Shown here: in pieces, positions 10,617 through 22,653 of the stretch
Layout of the letters: each line of letters opens with the position of its first letter
How positions within the stretch are numbered: the stretch's first letter is position 1
Source of the DNA: Rozella allomycis CSF55
Lineage: Eukaryota; Rozellomycota
Assembly: GCA_000442015.1 (NCBI GenBank)
Contig: KE561021.1
Location: 1 to 52,017, forward strand
Reading direction: 5' to 3'
Length of the DNA: 52,017 nucleotides
Notes under the pieces: generated by a model
Told to the model about the DNA's origin: nothing
The model's input: the letters and a program-made list of their open reading frames with translations, nothing else
Databases searched by the model: none
Made by a program: the position numbers and the translations under genes

Positions 10617-12885
10617 TCAAAATTTTGAGCGTTTGAGCTCCAACAGTTCATCAATTATAGCATCAAGTTCTTCTTTATAGTTGTAGATTGTTTTAATGTT
10701 TTGATTGATCTGGCTGTAATAATAATCAGAAAGTTCTTTGATCTTTTTCTCGTGTTTTGCTTTTAAAGAATCGATGGTGTTTGAAAATTCTATTGATTCA
10801 ATGGATCTTTGTTCTTCAACTTTTCTCAACTTTTTAATTAATTCAGAGATTGTTTCTGATGGTTGATCTAATTGCATTTTCAATTTCTCGTTTGTCTCTT
10901 TTAATGATGCAATTTGATGAATTAATTGAGACACTTCTGAATCAGACAAGGAAGATGAATTCGTTAAATCTTTGTTGACAATTGGGAATGATATTGATTT
11001 GTTTAATTTTTCTTGAAGGATTTCATTTCTGGACAAAAGCTCCTGTTTTTCTTGTGCGAGGGTAGAAATCTTATCATTCAAATATTTAATTTCATTTAAA
11101 AGACGATTTGCTTCTGAATTGTTCAAATCTAGAATTGCTTGTTTTGTTTCTGAAGAGAACCATTTCAATGATCTTTCATGTTGTTCAATGACGAGTTTAT
11201 TAGTGTCTGAATGTGTTTGTTTCAAATGGTTTATAGTGTTTTCATAAATAGCTAATTCTTTTTGACCCATTAATACTTCTGTTTCTTTTAATTTCAAATC
11301 ATTCAAAAGTTTCTCATTTTCTTTTTGTAAATTTCGTAAATCATTCTGAAAATCTTCTTTCATTTTAACTTTAATTGATTCAATTTCTTTGTCTTTTTGT
11401 TGCAATTCAATTTTCTTGTTCTTTAATTCTTCTTTTATTTCATCCAATGTTTCTAAATCTTTTCCCAACTGTTGAATCTTTCCTGTTAACAGATTTATTT
11501 GATTTAAAAAAAAGAAATTTTTATTTTGATGTTTATTTAAAGTTAAATTTATAGATTGAATTCTGGCGATGAAATTGGAAATCAAAATAAGAAATTTGTT
11601 CTGGAAATTTACAATTTTGGATTCGATGGATCTTATTCTTTCAGCAGTCGTAGATAAGGATTTTAAATTTGCTTTCTTAAGTTTTATTTCATTTTCTTTT
11701 TCAATGAGTTTATTCTCTTTTTCAATCAAACTTTTTTCTTTTTCTATTAACGATTCAATTGAAGGATTTGGAACTATTGGAGATCCAATTAAAGATCTTC
11801 GATTCAATTCTTCTTCTGTTTCTTTGAGAATCGATTCTTTATCATTTATGATTCTCTCTCTTTCTATTACACGCTTTTCTTTCTCTTGTAAGATTTTCTC
11901 CCTTTCTTCAATATTTTCCAGCTCCTTTGCCTTTACTTTCATATTCAATTCATTTAATATTAAATCTTTTTCTTTTCGCTCAATAACCATCTCTTTAGCT
12001 TTTAAATTATTTTCTCTTTCTTTCAAAATTTCTTCTTTTCCTTTTAACTCTTTCAATTTCTCTTCAAGAATGACTTTTGATTTTGCCGACATTTCAGCTT
12101 CCCTCTCCTTTACCATTACATCCAACTTTGCTTTAAATTCATTTTCTTTTTCAATTAATTTTAAATTTAAAGCATTCTTTTCATTTACCATTTGTTGGTT
12201 CAATTGCGTTTTTTGAATCAATAGCTCCCTCTGTTCTACCTCGCGTTGCTTCAACCACTCTTTTCTTTCAGTTTCTATTTCTTTCATTTTAAGAACCAAC
12301 TTTTCATTCTCTTTCTGGAATCCTTTTATTAAATTTTCTTGTTCTTCCAACTCTCGCTCCAAAGTATGAATGTTTGGTTTAACCATTGACCTATCAAACC
12401 TCCTGGGAGATGAATTTCTCGATCCCTTGGAAGACTTTATTGACGGCAATTCCTTGTATTCTGTCTTTGGCTCTGGTGATTCTTCAAGAAACGGATTGGA
12501 AATGAAAGTCTTGCTTGGCGATCCCTTGGTGGAATTGATTTCAATAGGCTTCAATATTGGAGACTCATTTATCAAAGATTGATCAATTATCTTCATGGAC
12601 GATTCTACTCTGTTGGACAGATCCTTAACTTGCTCATCTAAAATTTGATTATCTAAANTGTTGGATTTTGTATTCGATATATCATCTTCTGTATTTTCTT
12701 TATTTGTCTCACTTTCAAAAGTATCTTGGTAAACGGCAGATGATTGTAGCTCTTCTACCAGACTATCTTGGACAACAAAAGGAACTTCTTCCTCTGTTAC
12801 GGGTGAACTCTAAATATCAAAAGTCAAAATAAAATACTTCTTCTAAATATATATCTGGCGTTGGGGATTGAAGTGGCCCGTCCAT
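10617..12885 (-). CDS. Long coiled-coil protein
   Basis: This encodes a protein of about 740 residues, dominated by heptad-rich coiled coil (K, E, L, N, I). ATG at 12885 starts a short exon (MDGPLQSPTPDIYLEE) joined by a 28-nt intron to an acidic N-terminal region (TEEEVPFVVQDSLVEELQSS), then a Ser/Pro/Lys-rich linker, then uninterrupted coiled coil from about residue 150 to the end. The n at 12658 lies inside the N-terminal region but the frame reads through. No motor, kinase or zinc motif was seen. It lies 113 bases upstream of CFAP221 on the same strand, so a centrosomal, basal-body or flagellar role is possible, but nothing in the sequence fixes that. The 215-codon plus-strand frame inside it is a compositional shadow. 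Confidence 0.8.
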
Positions 12886-13561
12886 TCTGCAAATTGATTT
12901 GCGAAAATTCTTAATTTAATTGTGTCATTCTCTTGTTCAATAGAACTGAATAGTAATTAGTAGCACATTCTCGGATAACTTGACTCAGATACTTTCAATG
13001 TTTTTGATATTTATGACGTCGTTCATCAACCAACGGTGAAGGCTTAAATGCTACTATCAACAATTCAAATTTCAACTATGATGAATGACATACAATAATC
13101 AAATTAATAATTATCATTCAATATAATGTATTCGATCAATCTCTGCTAAACTATATTCAAAGTACCGACTTGTAATTTTGAGAATTTGATTTAAGCGTAA
13201 AAACGCGATAAAGTCCAATGATTTCATCAAACGGGGAATTGAAAAAAATATATGTGACATTTGGTAAAAGACAAAAATTTGTCAAGCGAAAAAGTCTTTT
13301 ACTACTATCGTAGAAAACAAGTATGTGAGAAATAAAATCTTAATGCATCTAATTATAACATCTTTGTCATTCCGTTCAATGATGTTTAAAGATGTTTAAT
13401 ATATTGAAGACTCAATAAAAACTTCTATTTGTAACTCGTAAGCTCCGTATTCTGCCCAATTCAGATTGAAGTGGATGCCATATCCAATAACCTAATATCT
13501 TCTGAACTTATTTAAGCCTATATTATTATTTGCCTTTATGTAATAATGAAATTTTCTGAAT
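12886..13561. other. Intergenic, divergent promoters
   Basis: No gene, RNA or strong repeat was seen. The stretch separates the start of the coiled-coil gene (minus) from secreted family member 1 (plus), so it should carry both promoters. AT-rich. Confidence 0.6.
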
Positions 13562-13582
13562 CACGTGTTTCCTAAACACGTG
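13562..13582. promoter_or_regulatory. Paired E-boxes in a perfect inverted repeat
   Basis: CACGTGTTT at 13562-13570 and AAACACGTG at 13574-13582 are exact reverse complements with three bases between. Each holds a CACGTG E-box, the class bound by bHLH factors. The nearer box is 33 bases before the ATG of member 1. Single E-boxes sit at like distances before members 2, 3, 4, 7 and 8. Confidence 0.6.
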
Positions 13583-13615
13583 TATATGCCACATGCCAAT
13601 GCTAAGCCTCACAAA

Positions 13616-14447
13616 ATGAAATTCGGTTGCCTTCTTGCGTTTACTGCACTTGTTTTCGGTTCCAAGTACAAGCCAGTGGACACTCTGTTCAGTGCTGTCG
13701 AGCCAACTTTCGGTAATCCCGTATTTTACCGTGAAACAAGACAAACTATCTGAGCAATCTGTTTGGCACGGATGGAGAGAAAAGACTCTCGCTTTCGAAA
13801 AAGATTTTGATAAGCTGCATTTGAATAATCTCGAGGTTAAGGACATAGAAAGTCTTCAAACCTATTTCGAGTCCATCAGGACCCTATTCGATAAGAAGCT
13901 CGTTCCTGCAGTTGAAAATCACATCAACTCTATACTAGTTCCAACTTTAGGAAAATGTAAATAGTATTGCTTTTTTGGATTAGTTATCATGGTCTTGCTT
14001 GACGAATACGAAATGGACTTCAAAGTAACTCCTTTAACACAGCAAGAATATGACCGAATTTGCCTCTTGCTCTCCAAAAATCTCAAGAAAATCATAAATC
14101 TAACATCGCATCTTTATTTCGGCGCATCAGGCGTTGAAAGGCTGGCACACAAAGTTTCAATCGAATATGCCCAAAAGCATCTTCAAGTGCGCAGGAGCAT
14201 TCCAGTTTATATGAAATTGATGAAGAATGCAAGATTGAAGCGCCTTGGCTCCCAATGGCAACACGTCAGGGACTTTGAAAGCGCACTTGGAGAATTTAAA
14301 AACGCAATGGCCGCCTCCACGAGCCTATTTTCCAAGATTAATAGAATGAAAACAATGCCACACCATAATGTCAAAAGCATGGTTGACTTTCTTCAAAGTG
14401 TCAGGCAATCACTGGTCACTTTTCAAATGTTTATTTACTCGCTGTAA
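13616..14447 (+). CDS. Secreted helical family protein, member 1
   Basis: A signal peptide (MKFGCLLAFTALVFGS) opens at ATG 13616. Introns at 13713-13740 (28 nt) and 13957-13983 (27 nt) join three exons into about 260 residues. The body is predicted helical by eye. It carries the family block DKKLVPAVENHI at about 13886-13930 and ends in the shared C-terminal module (SMVDFLQSVRQSLVTFQMFI). No known domain is recognised. Upstream lie the paired E-boxes and an AAGCCTC element at 13604-13610, five bases before the ATG. It is the first of eight related plus-strand genes reaching to 35256. Role unknown; the signal peptide and family expansion suggest a surface or exported protein. Confidence 0.7.
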
Positions 14448-14555
14448 ATAAAATGACTATATAGAATAAATAGAATAAATAGAGTTAATATTAAATTTAT
14501 GCCCGATTTTTTTCGAAAATTAACAAAATTAATGGCATGTGTCGAGCTAATCCAC

Positions 14556-14562
14556 AAGCCAC
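14556..14562 (+). promoter_or_regulatory. AAGCCAC element, member 2
   Basis: AAGCCAC ends seven bases before the ATG at 14570. A CATGTG E-box lies at 14536-14541. The same pair occurs before several members of the family. Confidence 0.5.
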
Positions 14563-14569
14563 CGGAAAA

Positions 14570-15546
14570 ATGAAATTACCAGGCTTCTTGAACGCTTTAT
14601 CTCTCCTGTTCTATACCTCCAAAATAGAGCAAGATGTGCGCCCGACTGAGCAAATCCAAGCCTTTCCGCCGACAAGTCACGAAATGTATCAGCCAAACGA
14701 CCAAATCTGGCTGGAGCCGCAAACATTTCAAGTCTACCGTAACTTGCTCTAATAATTCGTCAAATAGAAAACTTTGAGCAAGAATCGTTTGTAAATTTGT
14801 GGAAATCTGCGTTTTACGGGTTTGAAGAGTATTTGAAGCAAGGTGCTATTGGTTTTCCGGATCTTGCGCCTGACTTTGGGGATTTAGCTGCTGAATTTCG
14901 CGAGTATAGAGAGCTTGTTGGAACGATGAAAAAGCTGGTTGTTGAAGAGTCGGTGGATGTACTTGATAGACTTGATGGAAGTAAGGGGATTTTGATTGAT
15001 GGAGTAGCTATTGAAATCTTGCAACATCATCGCAATGAAAAGCTTCCGATGGGGCAAGCGTATTTTGAGGGTGAGCATTGGATAGCGAATAGATACATGG
15101 CAGTGATGGAGTTTGCTGCCGGAGGATTGAGAGGCATGGCTGAGAATAGTGTATTTCCTCAACTGTCAAAGTCTTTGAAGCAGCAAGCAATGTTGATTGT
15201 TAGAATAAAGTATCGTTTAGATGCATCAAAGGTAAAACTAATTAACATTGCTAATGTAAGGACAATAATGCTGGGTAAAAAAATAAAATTTTGTTTAGGT
15301 AGAAAAAGTGAGATGATTAATAATGTTATAGAAACTTTGAAACAAGTGGAAGAGATTCATAACATTGCGTATAAAGCATATGAAGAGACGATTGAAACAT
15401 TGAGCGTGCTGGCGGGAGATGAAAAGTTTGATTCAGCTGTTGACTTGTATAGCGTAGAGAAGATTGAATCTGCAATTGATATGCTTGCTGGTTTGAGAAG
15501 AGTTGTCGATACTTTTACCAACTTTGTCATTGCAATTACTGAATAA
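14570..15546 (+). CDS. Secreted helical family protein, member 2
   Basis: ATG 14570 begins a moderately hydrophobic leader (MKLPGFLNALSLLFYTS). Introns at 14739-14767 (29 nt) and 14981-15007 (27 nt, stop-free and frame-preserving, so easily missed) are readable. One or two further short introns may lie between 15230 and 15305, where GTAAAA..TAG patterns occur in frame. The product is about 280 helical residues. The equivalent of the LVPAV block is MKKLVVEESVDVLDRLDG, and the protein ends in the C-terminal module (SAIDMLAGLRRVVDTFTNFV). It converges on NUP133, whose stop lies 97 bases beyond, across a small tandem repeat. Confidence 0.65.
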
Positions 15547-15560
15547 AATAGACATTTTAC

Positions 15561-15655
15561 TTCATTTAATTTATTTGAATAGATAATGATTTAAATAAGT
15601 TTATTTGAATTAGTTTATTTGAATTAGTTTATTTAAGTTAGTTTATTTGAATAGA
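15561..15655. repeat. AT-rich tandem repeat, unit about 14-15 bp
   Basis: About five imperfect copies of an AGTTTATTTGAATT-like unit lie between member 2 and NUP133. The last copy contains the NUP133 stop codon (complement of 15643-15645) and its final codons. Slippage here could change the NUP133 C-terminus by a few residues. Confidence 0.7.
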
Positions 15656-18600
15656 TCAGAAATGATGGTATTCTCAAACAAGTGCATAATTTGACTATTT
15701 TCATTTTCTAATACTTGAATAACATTTTCATGAAAATATTTTGAGAATAATTGAACATCCTTCTCTGACAAATAAATGTCAGTCAATATCATGTGACTTG
15801 AATTATCTAAGATTGAAATTGAATAAACAGATTACTTGAATTAAGAAAATTCATAGCTTTTAGAAGAGATGAATTATTTAAAATACTTTCTTTAGTTTCA
15901 TCAGAAGAATGAGAAATAGTTTTTGTAATTTCAGTCCAATTGTCAGCTAGAATGATTCTGCGCCATAATAGTTTTAAAAGAGATTCGAGTGATTCATCAG
16001 TTGTAGAATTCAACAAAGGAAAACATTCAAAAGATTTTTCAGAACAAGAAAGAAGATTAATTAGATCTACAAGGGTTATTTGTTTGTTATTTAAAAGATC
16101 TGAAATATTTTTTTCAAGAAAAGTATAATTTTTAAAAGATTTTAAAAGAAAATCATAGAGAATATTTTCAGTTGAATCTTTTTTAGATTTGAATAAAATT
16201 GAAAGATCATTTTGACAATTTACAAAATCTAATCTATTTTCATAATCTAAATAAAAAAATAGAATAAGAGGTACCTTTAATCTGAGAGTCTGGACAATCA
16301 AAAGAAAGAGATAATAATTTACTTAGAGAAATAAAAAATTTGCTTTCATTTAAATCTTTAAAAGATGAATTGATCTTTGAAAGTGCCATTGGAAAATTAT
16401 TTGTGTTGATAAAATGAATCCAGGAATGTGGAACTTGATCATTTTCTCTTAAATAATCATCCAAATAATGAGCATATTCATCTGAAATAGAATAAAGTTC
16501 AAACAATTTGTTATTAGAAAGATAAAAATCAAATAAAGAAAATGAAAATTGTTTTCCATAAATGTTTAAATATTCTTCAATAGATTTACAATTTAAATCA
16601 AAATTAAACCTTTGATTAATCATCAAATCAAAATAATGAAATTTCTCAAATATTTCAAATACTTTTTCTTGTCGATTGTATTTATTTAAAAAGAATAAAA
16701 TTCTCAAACACAATTCTTTATCTTTTACTATTGAACAACATTCCAAATAGTTTAAAAGAAATGAAATGCTATTCTTTAATAAAATAGATCTTAATTGAAC
16801 AAGAGATGTGGCGTATGCATTTGTCACGTGTTCAACATGTGAATTTTCTTCAATAACTTTAATTGATAGAAAAATAGATTCTAAAATATCCAAAATGTTT
16901 AATGAAATAGTTTTGAAATTTTGATTATTCCAAAATGATTCAAAATCTAATGGAATGTTTAATTTACTACAAAGATTTAATCTATGAGAAGAAATAGATT
17001 CAATTAGATTTGAAAAGATTAAAATAAATTCATTCAAGAGGGCAATCTGATCTGGCTCATTTAAACTACTTCTTCTAGTTGAAAATGAATTGAATAGAAT
17101 TGGCAAAAGATCATTTAAACTGCCAGTCATAAATCTAAAGAAATGGCGTGTTGAATCTCTTGACATTACAGATTTAGATTCTAATAAATTAAAAATAGAT
17201 TCTCCCAAGAAATTCAAATGAAAATCTTTAAATCCTTTTTCTTGCAAACTAAAAATAGAATTCTGAAATTTCCAAAGTTTCAAAGAAGCAAAAGAAATTT
17301 CTAAAGATTTTAAAATAATCAATTTAGATTCAATTGGCAATTCAAGCAATTTCAACAATTTTGAATATTTTTCTTCTAAAAGTAATCCAACCCCTGCAGC
17401 CAATGAAAATCTCTTACTTTTCGCTTCTAAAATCTGTTCACAAATTGATTCAACTGCCATTTCAATTTCTTCCTTTGAATATTCACAAATCGCAAAGTTT
17501 ATTCCATCAAACAAAAAACTTTCAATTTCATATTGCAATATTTCTATTGGAAGTTTCTTCACTTTAACTCCCCCAATATTCTTCAACGTTAAATTAAACG
17601 CTTTTCCTGTCGTCAACACCAAAATTGAAGACTTTGACGTAAAACTACAACAAGTCAAATTCCCCAACGAAAGTGGAATCGAAAAATCAAAATTACCAAA
17701 ATTTCCTTTTAAAAATAAAACTAAAATCTACCTGGCATCAAATTTATCAACGAAATTTGATTCAAAAATGAAACAAGCATCAACGGCTCCGTCGGGTGAA
17801 TTTCAATTCCAATAAAACTCTCAACATCCAACATCGCATTCAAACTATTACAACAAATAAACTTTATTTCTTCCTCCACCGCAAACGAAAACATTAAATA
17901 TTTCTCTTTAAAATAAATCAAAACGCCAAGAAACTCTCTAGACCCAGAAACACCCAAAATCGTAAATTCCAAACTGCCAATTTGCTTCTTCACAAGATTC
18001 GTTATATCAAAATCATTCTCAATCTTTTCACTCTCCATACTCCACTGCTGCAATATATTCCTCTCCTTTAACAAATACAATCTATTCTCAGTTCCACAAC
18101 TACAAACATTCATAAAACTACACCATCCACCAAACAATGACGTCACTTTCTGCAATACACCAGAATGTCCATCAACAACCCTGCACGCCAGTCCATGAAT
18201 CCCCTGCTCCTTCATCACAAATATCCTCTTATTAGACACATACACAAACACACCCTATCCCCACATAATTAATTCTTTACCCTCACAAAATGCAGTCCAA
18301 TTCCATATTCACTACTATCAAACCCCAAATCTATTCTCTGCGGCTTATCTAGCCAAAACACAGTCGGCCAATAAACCACACTCCCACTCTCAGTAGCAGC
18401 AACAACAGCCATCTGCTTCGCTTCCTTCCTGCTAGTGCTCAGCATACTCAACGGCTGCACATCGCTCTTCAGCCTCTTAAACGGAAAATGTCCCTATATT
18501 AACCCAACACGATCTTCTTACTCCCCACACAAACACAGTGTCGCCAGAAAGAGTAAACGATAGGCCTGTTGCTTGGTCGACTTGCACACAGTACGCTTCT

Positions 18601-18754
18601 ATCATACATCTCCAAGTATTTTCTTACCATCCTCAGACATGACCTCTACTAGTGTTTGCGGTAAATGGTTCAGCTCTTTTAAATGGAAATATGGATGATC
18701 TATTTCGCTACACTTGTAAAATGAGTAGCACTCTTACTTTTTGCCCAACATCAT
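15643..18754 (-). CDS. NUP133: Nucleoporin Nup133
   Basis: This is a structural subunit of the Y-shaped (Nup107-160) complex of the nuclear pore. ATG at 18754 begins MMLGKNEIDHPYF. The N-terminal beta-propeller shows FVWGGHFPFKRL and ATESGSVVYWPT, typical of Nup133. The C-terminal two-thirds is an alpha-solenoid with HSWIHFINTNNFPMAL (about 16370-16430) and LLWRRIILADNW (about 15940), both matching the family. Microintrons of 25-31 nt are readable near 18730, 18625, 18510, 18260, 17710, 16275 and 15820. The last one adds an exon ending HLFENTIISDLFK. Convergent with member 2, and divergent from TRM1 (303 bases between starts). Confidence 0.92.
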
Positions 18755-19057
18755 ACCCCTGCCTTTAAAGGATTGAATAGTATTTGTGAATGAGAAAACA
18801 TGAATCCATATTATTTCATTACGAATAACATTCGTTTAAAATATAGTAATTTAGTACCATGATAATGTGTTTGACTGAGATCAAAACAATCGCATAAAAT
18901 CAAAGTTTATTTGTGAATTTCTGCATTACAATACATACATACTAAAAAGTATATAGCATGAATCACTTAATGTTGGTTTCTCCAAGTTGCAAGACAGTGG
19001 CTTGGAACAGTTCAAAAAATNAGTTGCAGGACAGTGGCTTGGAACAGTTCAAAAAAT
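18755..19057. other. Divergent promoter region NUP133/TRM1
   Basis: No gene was seen. An n at 19021 is flanked by a near-identical 36-bp direct repeat (18983-19019 and 19022-19057), probably a contig overlap. An AAGCCAC element in reverse orientation (GTGGCTT) occurs in each copy, the nearer ending about 17 bases before the TRM1 ATG. Confidence 0.5.
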
Positions 19058-20514
19058 ATGACTTCAGAAATGCAAGAAATAATCGAAGGCCAAGCAAAAA
19101 TGACTCTAGAAAAATCAGTATTTTACAATCCAGTCCAAGAATTCAACAGAGACATAAGTATTGCTTGTATAACGCAATACCAAAAAACTCTGAACAAGGA
19201 CATCCACATCTTTGAAGGACTATCAGCTACCGGCCTGCGCTCCATTAGATACGCAAAGGAAATCCCAAACGTTTCCAAAATAACCACCAATGATCTCGAC
19301 AAGGATGCGTTCAAGACAATCCAGGAAAATGTTGTAAAGAATAACGTGCAAGATATCATTACGCCGTCGCTGAATGACGCTAATGTGGCCATGCTGCAGA
19401 ATAAGAATATGTTTGATGTCATCGATCTTGATCCGTATGGCTCGGTGATTCCGTTTGTCGATGCAGCTATCCAGTCTATCAAGAATGGGGGACTGCTTTG
19501 CGTCACTTGCACGGATATGACTGTGCTTGGTGGATCGTATTTGGAAACTAGCTATGCAAAGTACGGCGGGACAACACTCAAAGGCAAGTTCTGCCATGAA
19601 ATGGCTTTGCGTCTGGTTTTGCATGCGCTCGAGTCTTCCGCTACAAGATACAAGCGAGTTATCGTTCCTCTAATGTCATGCAGCATTGATTTCTACGTTC
19701 GAGTGTTTGTGATTGTCAAGGAATCGCCCAAAGACACTAAACTCTCCTGCACTAAAACTTCAATGGTAGGGCTCTGCAGTGGATGCCATTACTATCGCTT
19801 GCAGCCACTGGGTGTTGTTAACGAAAACAGAACGAAATTTAGCAACTCCAGATGCGTTCTTCCAAGCAAATGCACTTTTTGTGATTTTCCTTTGCATATT
19901 GGCGGCCCAATTTATTCAGCAGATATTCATAACCAAGAATTCGTTGTGAATCTATTAGATGCTCTGAAAGATGAATCATCGGCGCAAAGGTTTAAAACGC
20001 ATAAGAGAATGTTGGGAATGGTCTCTGTCATTTCGGAAGAGTTGAATCAACCACTTTACTATGACTTGTCGCAACTTTCCTCGACCATTAAAGTATCTAC
20101 AATTCCCGTTATGCTATTCAAGTAACTACGTTTTGTTTCTCTTATAGTTCTGCTTTGTTGAACGAGGGTTACAAAGTTTCTTCGACTCATTGCAGCAAAA
20201 CTGGGTTCAAAACAGACGCACCCATGGATTTAATTTGGTACGTTTTAAAATCATGGGTAAAAGATGTTACTTTAATAATAAAGGCATTAAAGCAACCGAA
20301 TTATGATATTAAAAAGTTTGAAGAACAAAAGTCATCTCCCGGAAAGAATATCATGAACTTCAATTTTATCTATGACTCGGAAGTTAATTTCGAGAAACAT
20401 GAACTTGCTAATCCATCCTCGAGAATTAAGGGTCTAACAAGGTATCAAATGAATCCAACAAAGAACTGGGGACCAGGAGCAAAACCAACTAAGAAACTTA
20501 AAAAAGATGAATAA
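19058..20514 (+). CDS. TRM1: tRNA (guanine26-N2)-dimethyltransferase
   Basis: This is the Trm1 enzyme, which makes m2,2G at position 26 of tRNAs using S-adenosylmethionine. The product is about 475 residues. Family motifs in order: SVFYNPVQEFNRD near the start; FEGLSATGLRSIRYAKE (SAM-binding motif I); IDLDPYGSVIPFVDAA (motif IV, catalytic Asp region); CVTCTDMTVLGG; then the C-terminal CSGCHYY and CTFCDFP pairs typical of the zinc-binding part. A 26-nt intron (20122-20147) restores MLFNSALLNEGYKVSSTHC. I chose the ATG at 19058 because upstream sequence is disturbed by the n at 19021. The C-terminus is short, lysine-rich and lacks a long extension. Confidence 0.95.
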
Positions 20515-20976
20515 ATTGTAGTTTTTTTCAATCGTTTAGAATTTTTCTTGACTTGACTTTGTCACATTAAAAGTGATCTAAATTTTCTTTCTTGAGTCCA
20601 ATTATATGTACCCAAAACATAAAGACTGTTTAAAGGATTTATTTCGCAATATGCAGTAATAACCCAATATGAGCAATTTAAATTTAGATGGAGGAATCTT
20701 TGGCTTTCCTTAAAAGTATCGCGCATACAGTGTCCAATCTGCAAAATATTGAAACTAATGTGGTATATCACAGGCTCAGATTAAAAATTAGTTTCACATT
20801 AGCAAAAAGGAATGCATCCATGATTCTGAGAAGACTGGCATAAANATGACGGAAAGAAAGTAGCCAATAAAGATGACATAAATAGCAGGAAATTGGCTAC
20901 ATTAAGGTGCTTTAGAGCAACCAGGGCGTTGGAATTTTTAGTCACATGTGGATGGCTGCGCCACTTAAGGAAAAAA
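20515..20976. other. Intergenic, promoter of member 3
   Basis: No gene was seen. An n join lies at 20845. A CACATGTG E-box palindrome at 20943-20950 and a GCGCCAC element at 20958-20964 sit 26 and 12 bases before the ATG of member 3. Confidence 0.5.
20943..20964 (+). promoter_or_regulatory. E-box plus GCCAC element, member 3
   Basis: CACATGTG (20943-20950) is followed by GCGCCAC (20958-20964), then an A-rich run and the ATG at 20977. The layout matches member 4 almost base for base in spacing. Confidence 0.55.
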
Positions 20977-22625
20977 ATGAGATTCCTAGCAATCCTATTT
21001 TTTATATGTCTTGTTGCGTCTGGCCCTTTAAACCTAAAAGGTTCCCATCATGATAATACTTTTAGATATCTTGAAAAGAACATCTTTTTATTGGATACAA
21101 CAAAATTTTGTAAGCACCTTTTGAGGTTTCAAAGTAGATGAACTTATGAGTAAACCGAACTGGAGAAACCTGAAATATGGGTTATACATTATGAATTCTA
21201 GACTTAAAAGTTTGGGAGTTCCTCGTGCACATCAGGAATTTTTTGATTTACTGGTTCCCTACGTTCAATGTTTCATGATCATGTGGGAAAAGGAATTGGT
21301 TCCTGCGGTCAATAATCATATTATTGGAAAAATGCAATATTGGCGTTTAAGTACTTTCTTTTTGTTGAATTCATTCAGATTTAGAATCAATGCAAGACGC
21401 CGAGGAATTAGAACGTCAAAATATATTCAAGGAAACAATCAAAAACATGACGATGGAAATTTCACCAGTGTTAGAAAGTCTTGACGAGTTTTTGATCGGC
21501 TTGGATAATATCAAGGATGTTTTAACCAAATGGAAGACTGAAGATGATTTAACGATCAGAGATCATGAAAATTTCATTCAAACCTCTAGTGCTGAAATAT
21601 TATTTCCCATAATTAAAAATGATATAAAAAAGGCTGAATATCATCGTGAAATACTTGATCGATATGTGAATATTTCAGAGTCCCTTATCAGCATTATTGA
21701 TAGTGCCTATATGACTCTTGAGAATCTTCCAAATCACTACGATCACTTCCTTTATGAAAATGAGTCTGAAAGGCATAATCAAATGGCCTTTTTAGAGCGA
21801 ATGATTAATACACTGGCAAATTTTCAGCATTTTGTACATTTTTTTAATGAACCGATGCTTAAAAAGACTGGTCTCAAAGATTTCCCTTCTTTTGGTAATA
21901 CTCACACTTAATCATAATTAGATTCGCTTTTGAATATGAGACATAAGGGATCATGGAAAAATTCTTTTGAGAATCTAGATAAAATTTCAAGAATTATAGA
22001 TTCTTCAGTTGGAAACACCTTCTTTCATACATTCTGTGAGTATTTGGAAAGATCATCGATTTCTATACTCGATGCCACTACATCTGGTAATTTGCATTAC
22101 TTTTCATGATAATTAGTATTGAAACAAGTACAGCCAGGGATGGTTATTGATTTGGAAGTTGTTGAGAAAATGGTATCCAAAACCGTTGAAAATTTGCATA
22201 AAGTGTCCAATCACATGAAATCAGGTTACGATCATACAGGCAAAATCCTGAATGATGCGTGTGAAACAATAGAGAAAATCGTGGCTGAAAAAACCGAGGC
22301 TAAGCCCGCCTTTTTTAAGAAACTTGCTTGTTATAGGGAGATATGCAATATTAGGAAACTCAAGATGGGAGAAAAAAGTTTATATTTTAAGAAACAAGAG
22401 TTGGATAATTTCATGACTCTTTCCACATGTCACCAACAATTTCCAGTGGCCCTTATTAGGGAACAAGTTCAGTATTTCCAAACTTCGATAGAGATGGCTA
22501 TTCAAAAATCAAAAACATTTCAATGGAAAAATCCAAAGCAAATGTTTAAGCTCCAAGAAGTCGTTGATTATGTAGTTAGCGCAGAACAAATTGCAAAAGC
22601 TTTGAAAAACCTAGTCACTGAATAA
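20977..22625 (+). CDS. Secreted helical family protein, member 3 (two-unit)
   Basis: A clear signal peptide (MRFLAILFFICLVASG) opens at 20977. Four introns are readable: 21110-21134 (25 nt), 21351-21378 (28), 21895-21921 (27) and 22087-22116 (30), giving about 500 residues. The family block is WEKELVPAVNNHI (about 21280-21325). A C-terminal-type module (MAFLERMINTLANFQHFVHF) occurs in the middle, at about 21784-21845, and again at the very end (KLQEVVDYVVSAEQIAKALKN). The protein is therefore two diverged units in tandem. All helical, no known enzyme motif. Convergent with VPS16, whose stop is 29 bases beyond. Confidence 0.7.
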
Positions 22626-22653
22626 ACTATTTAAAAAATATTTAATGATTTTA

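Noticed and set aside
11569-12216. 215-codon plus-strand frame rich in F, S and L
   Set aside because: It is the antisense of the coiled-coil gene; GA-rich codons read backwards give long stop-free Ser/Phe frames.
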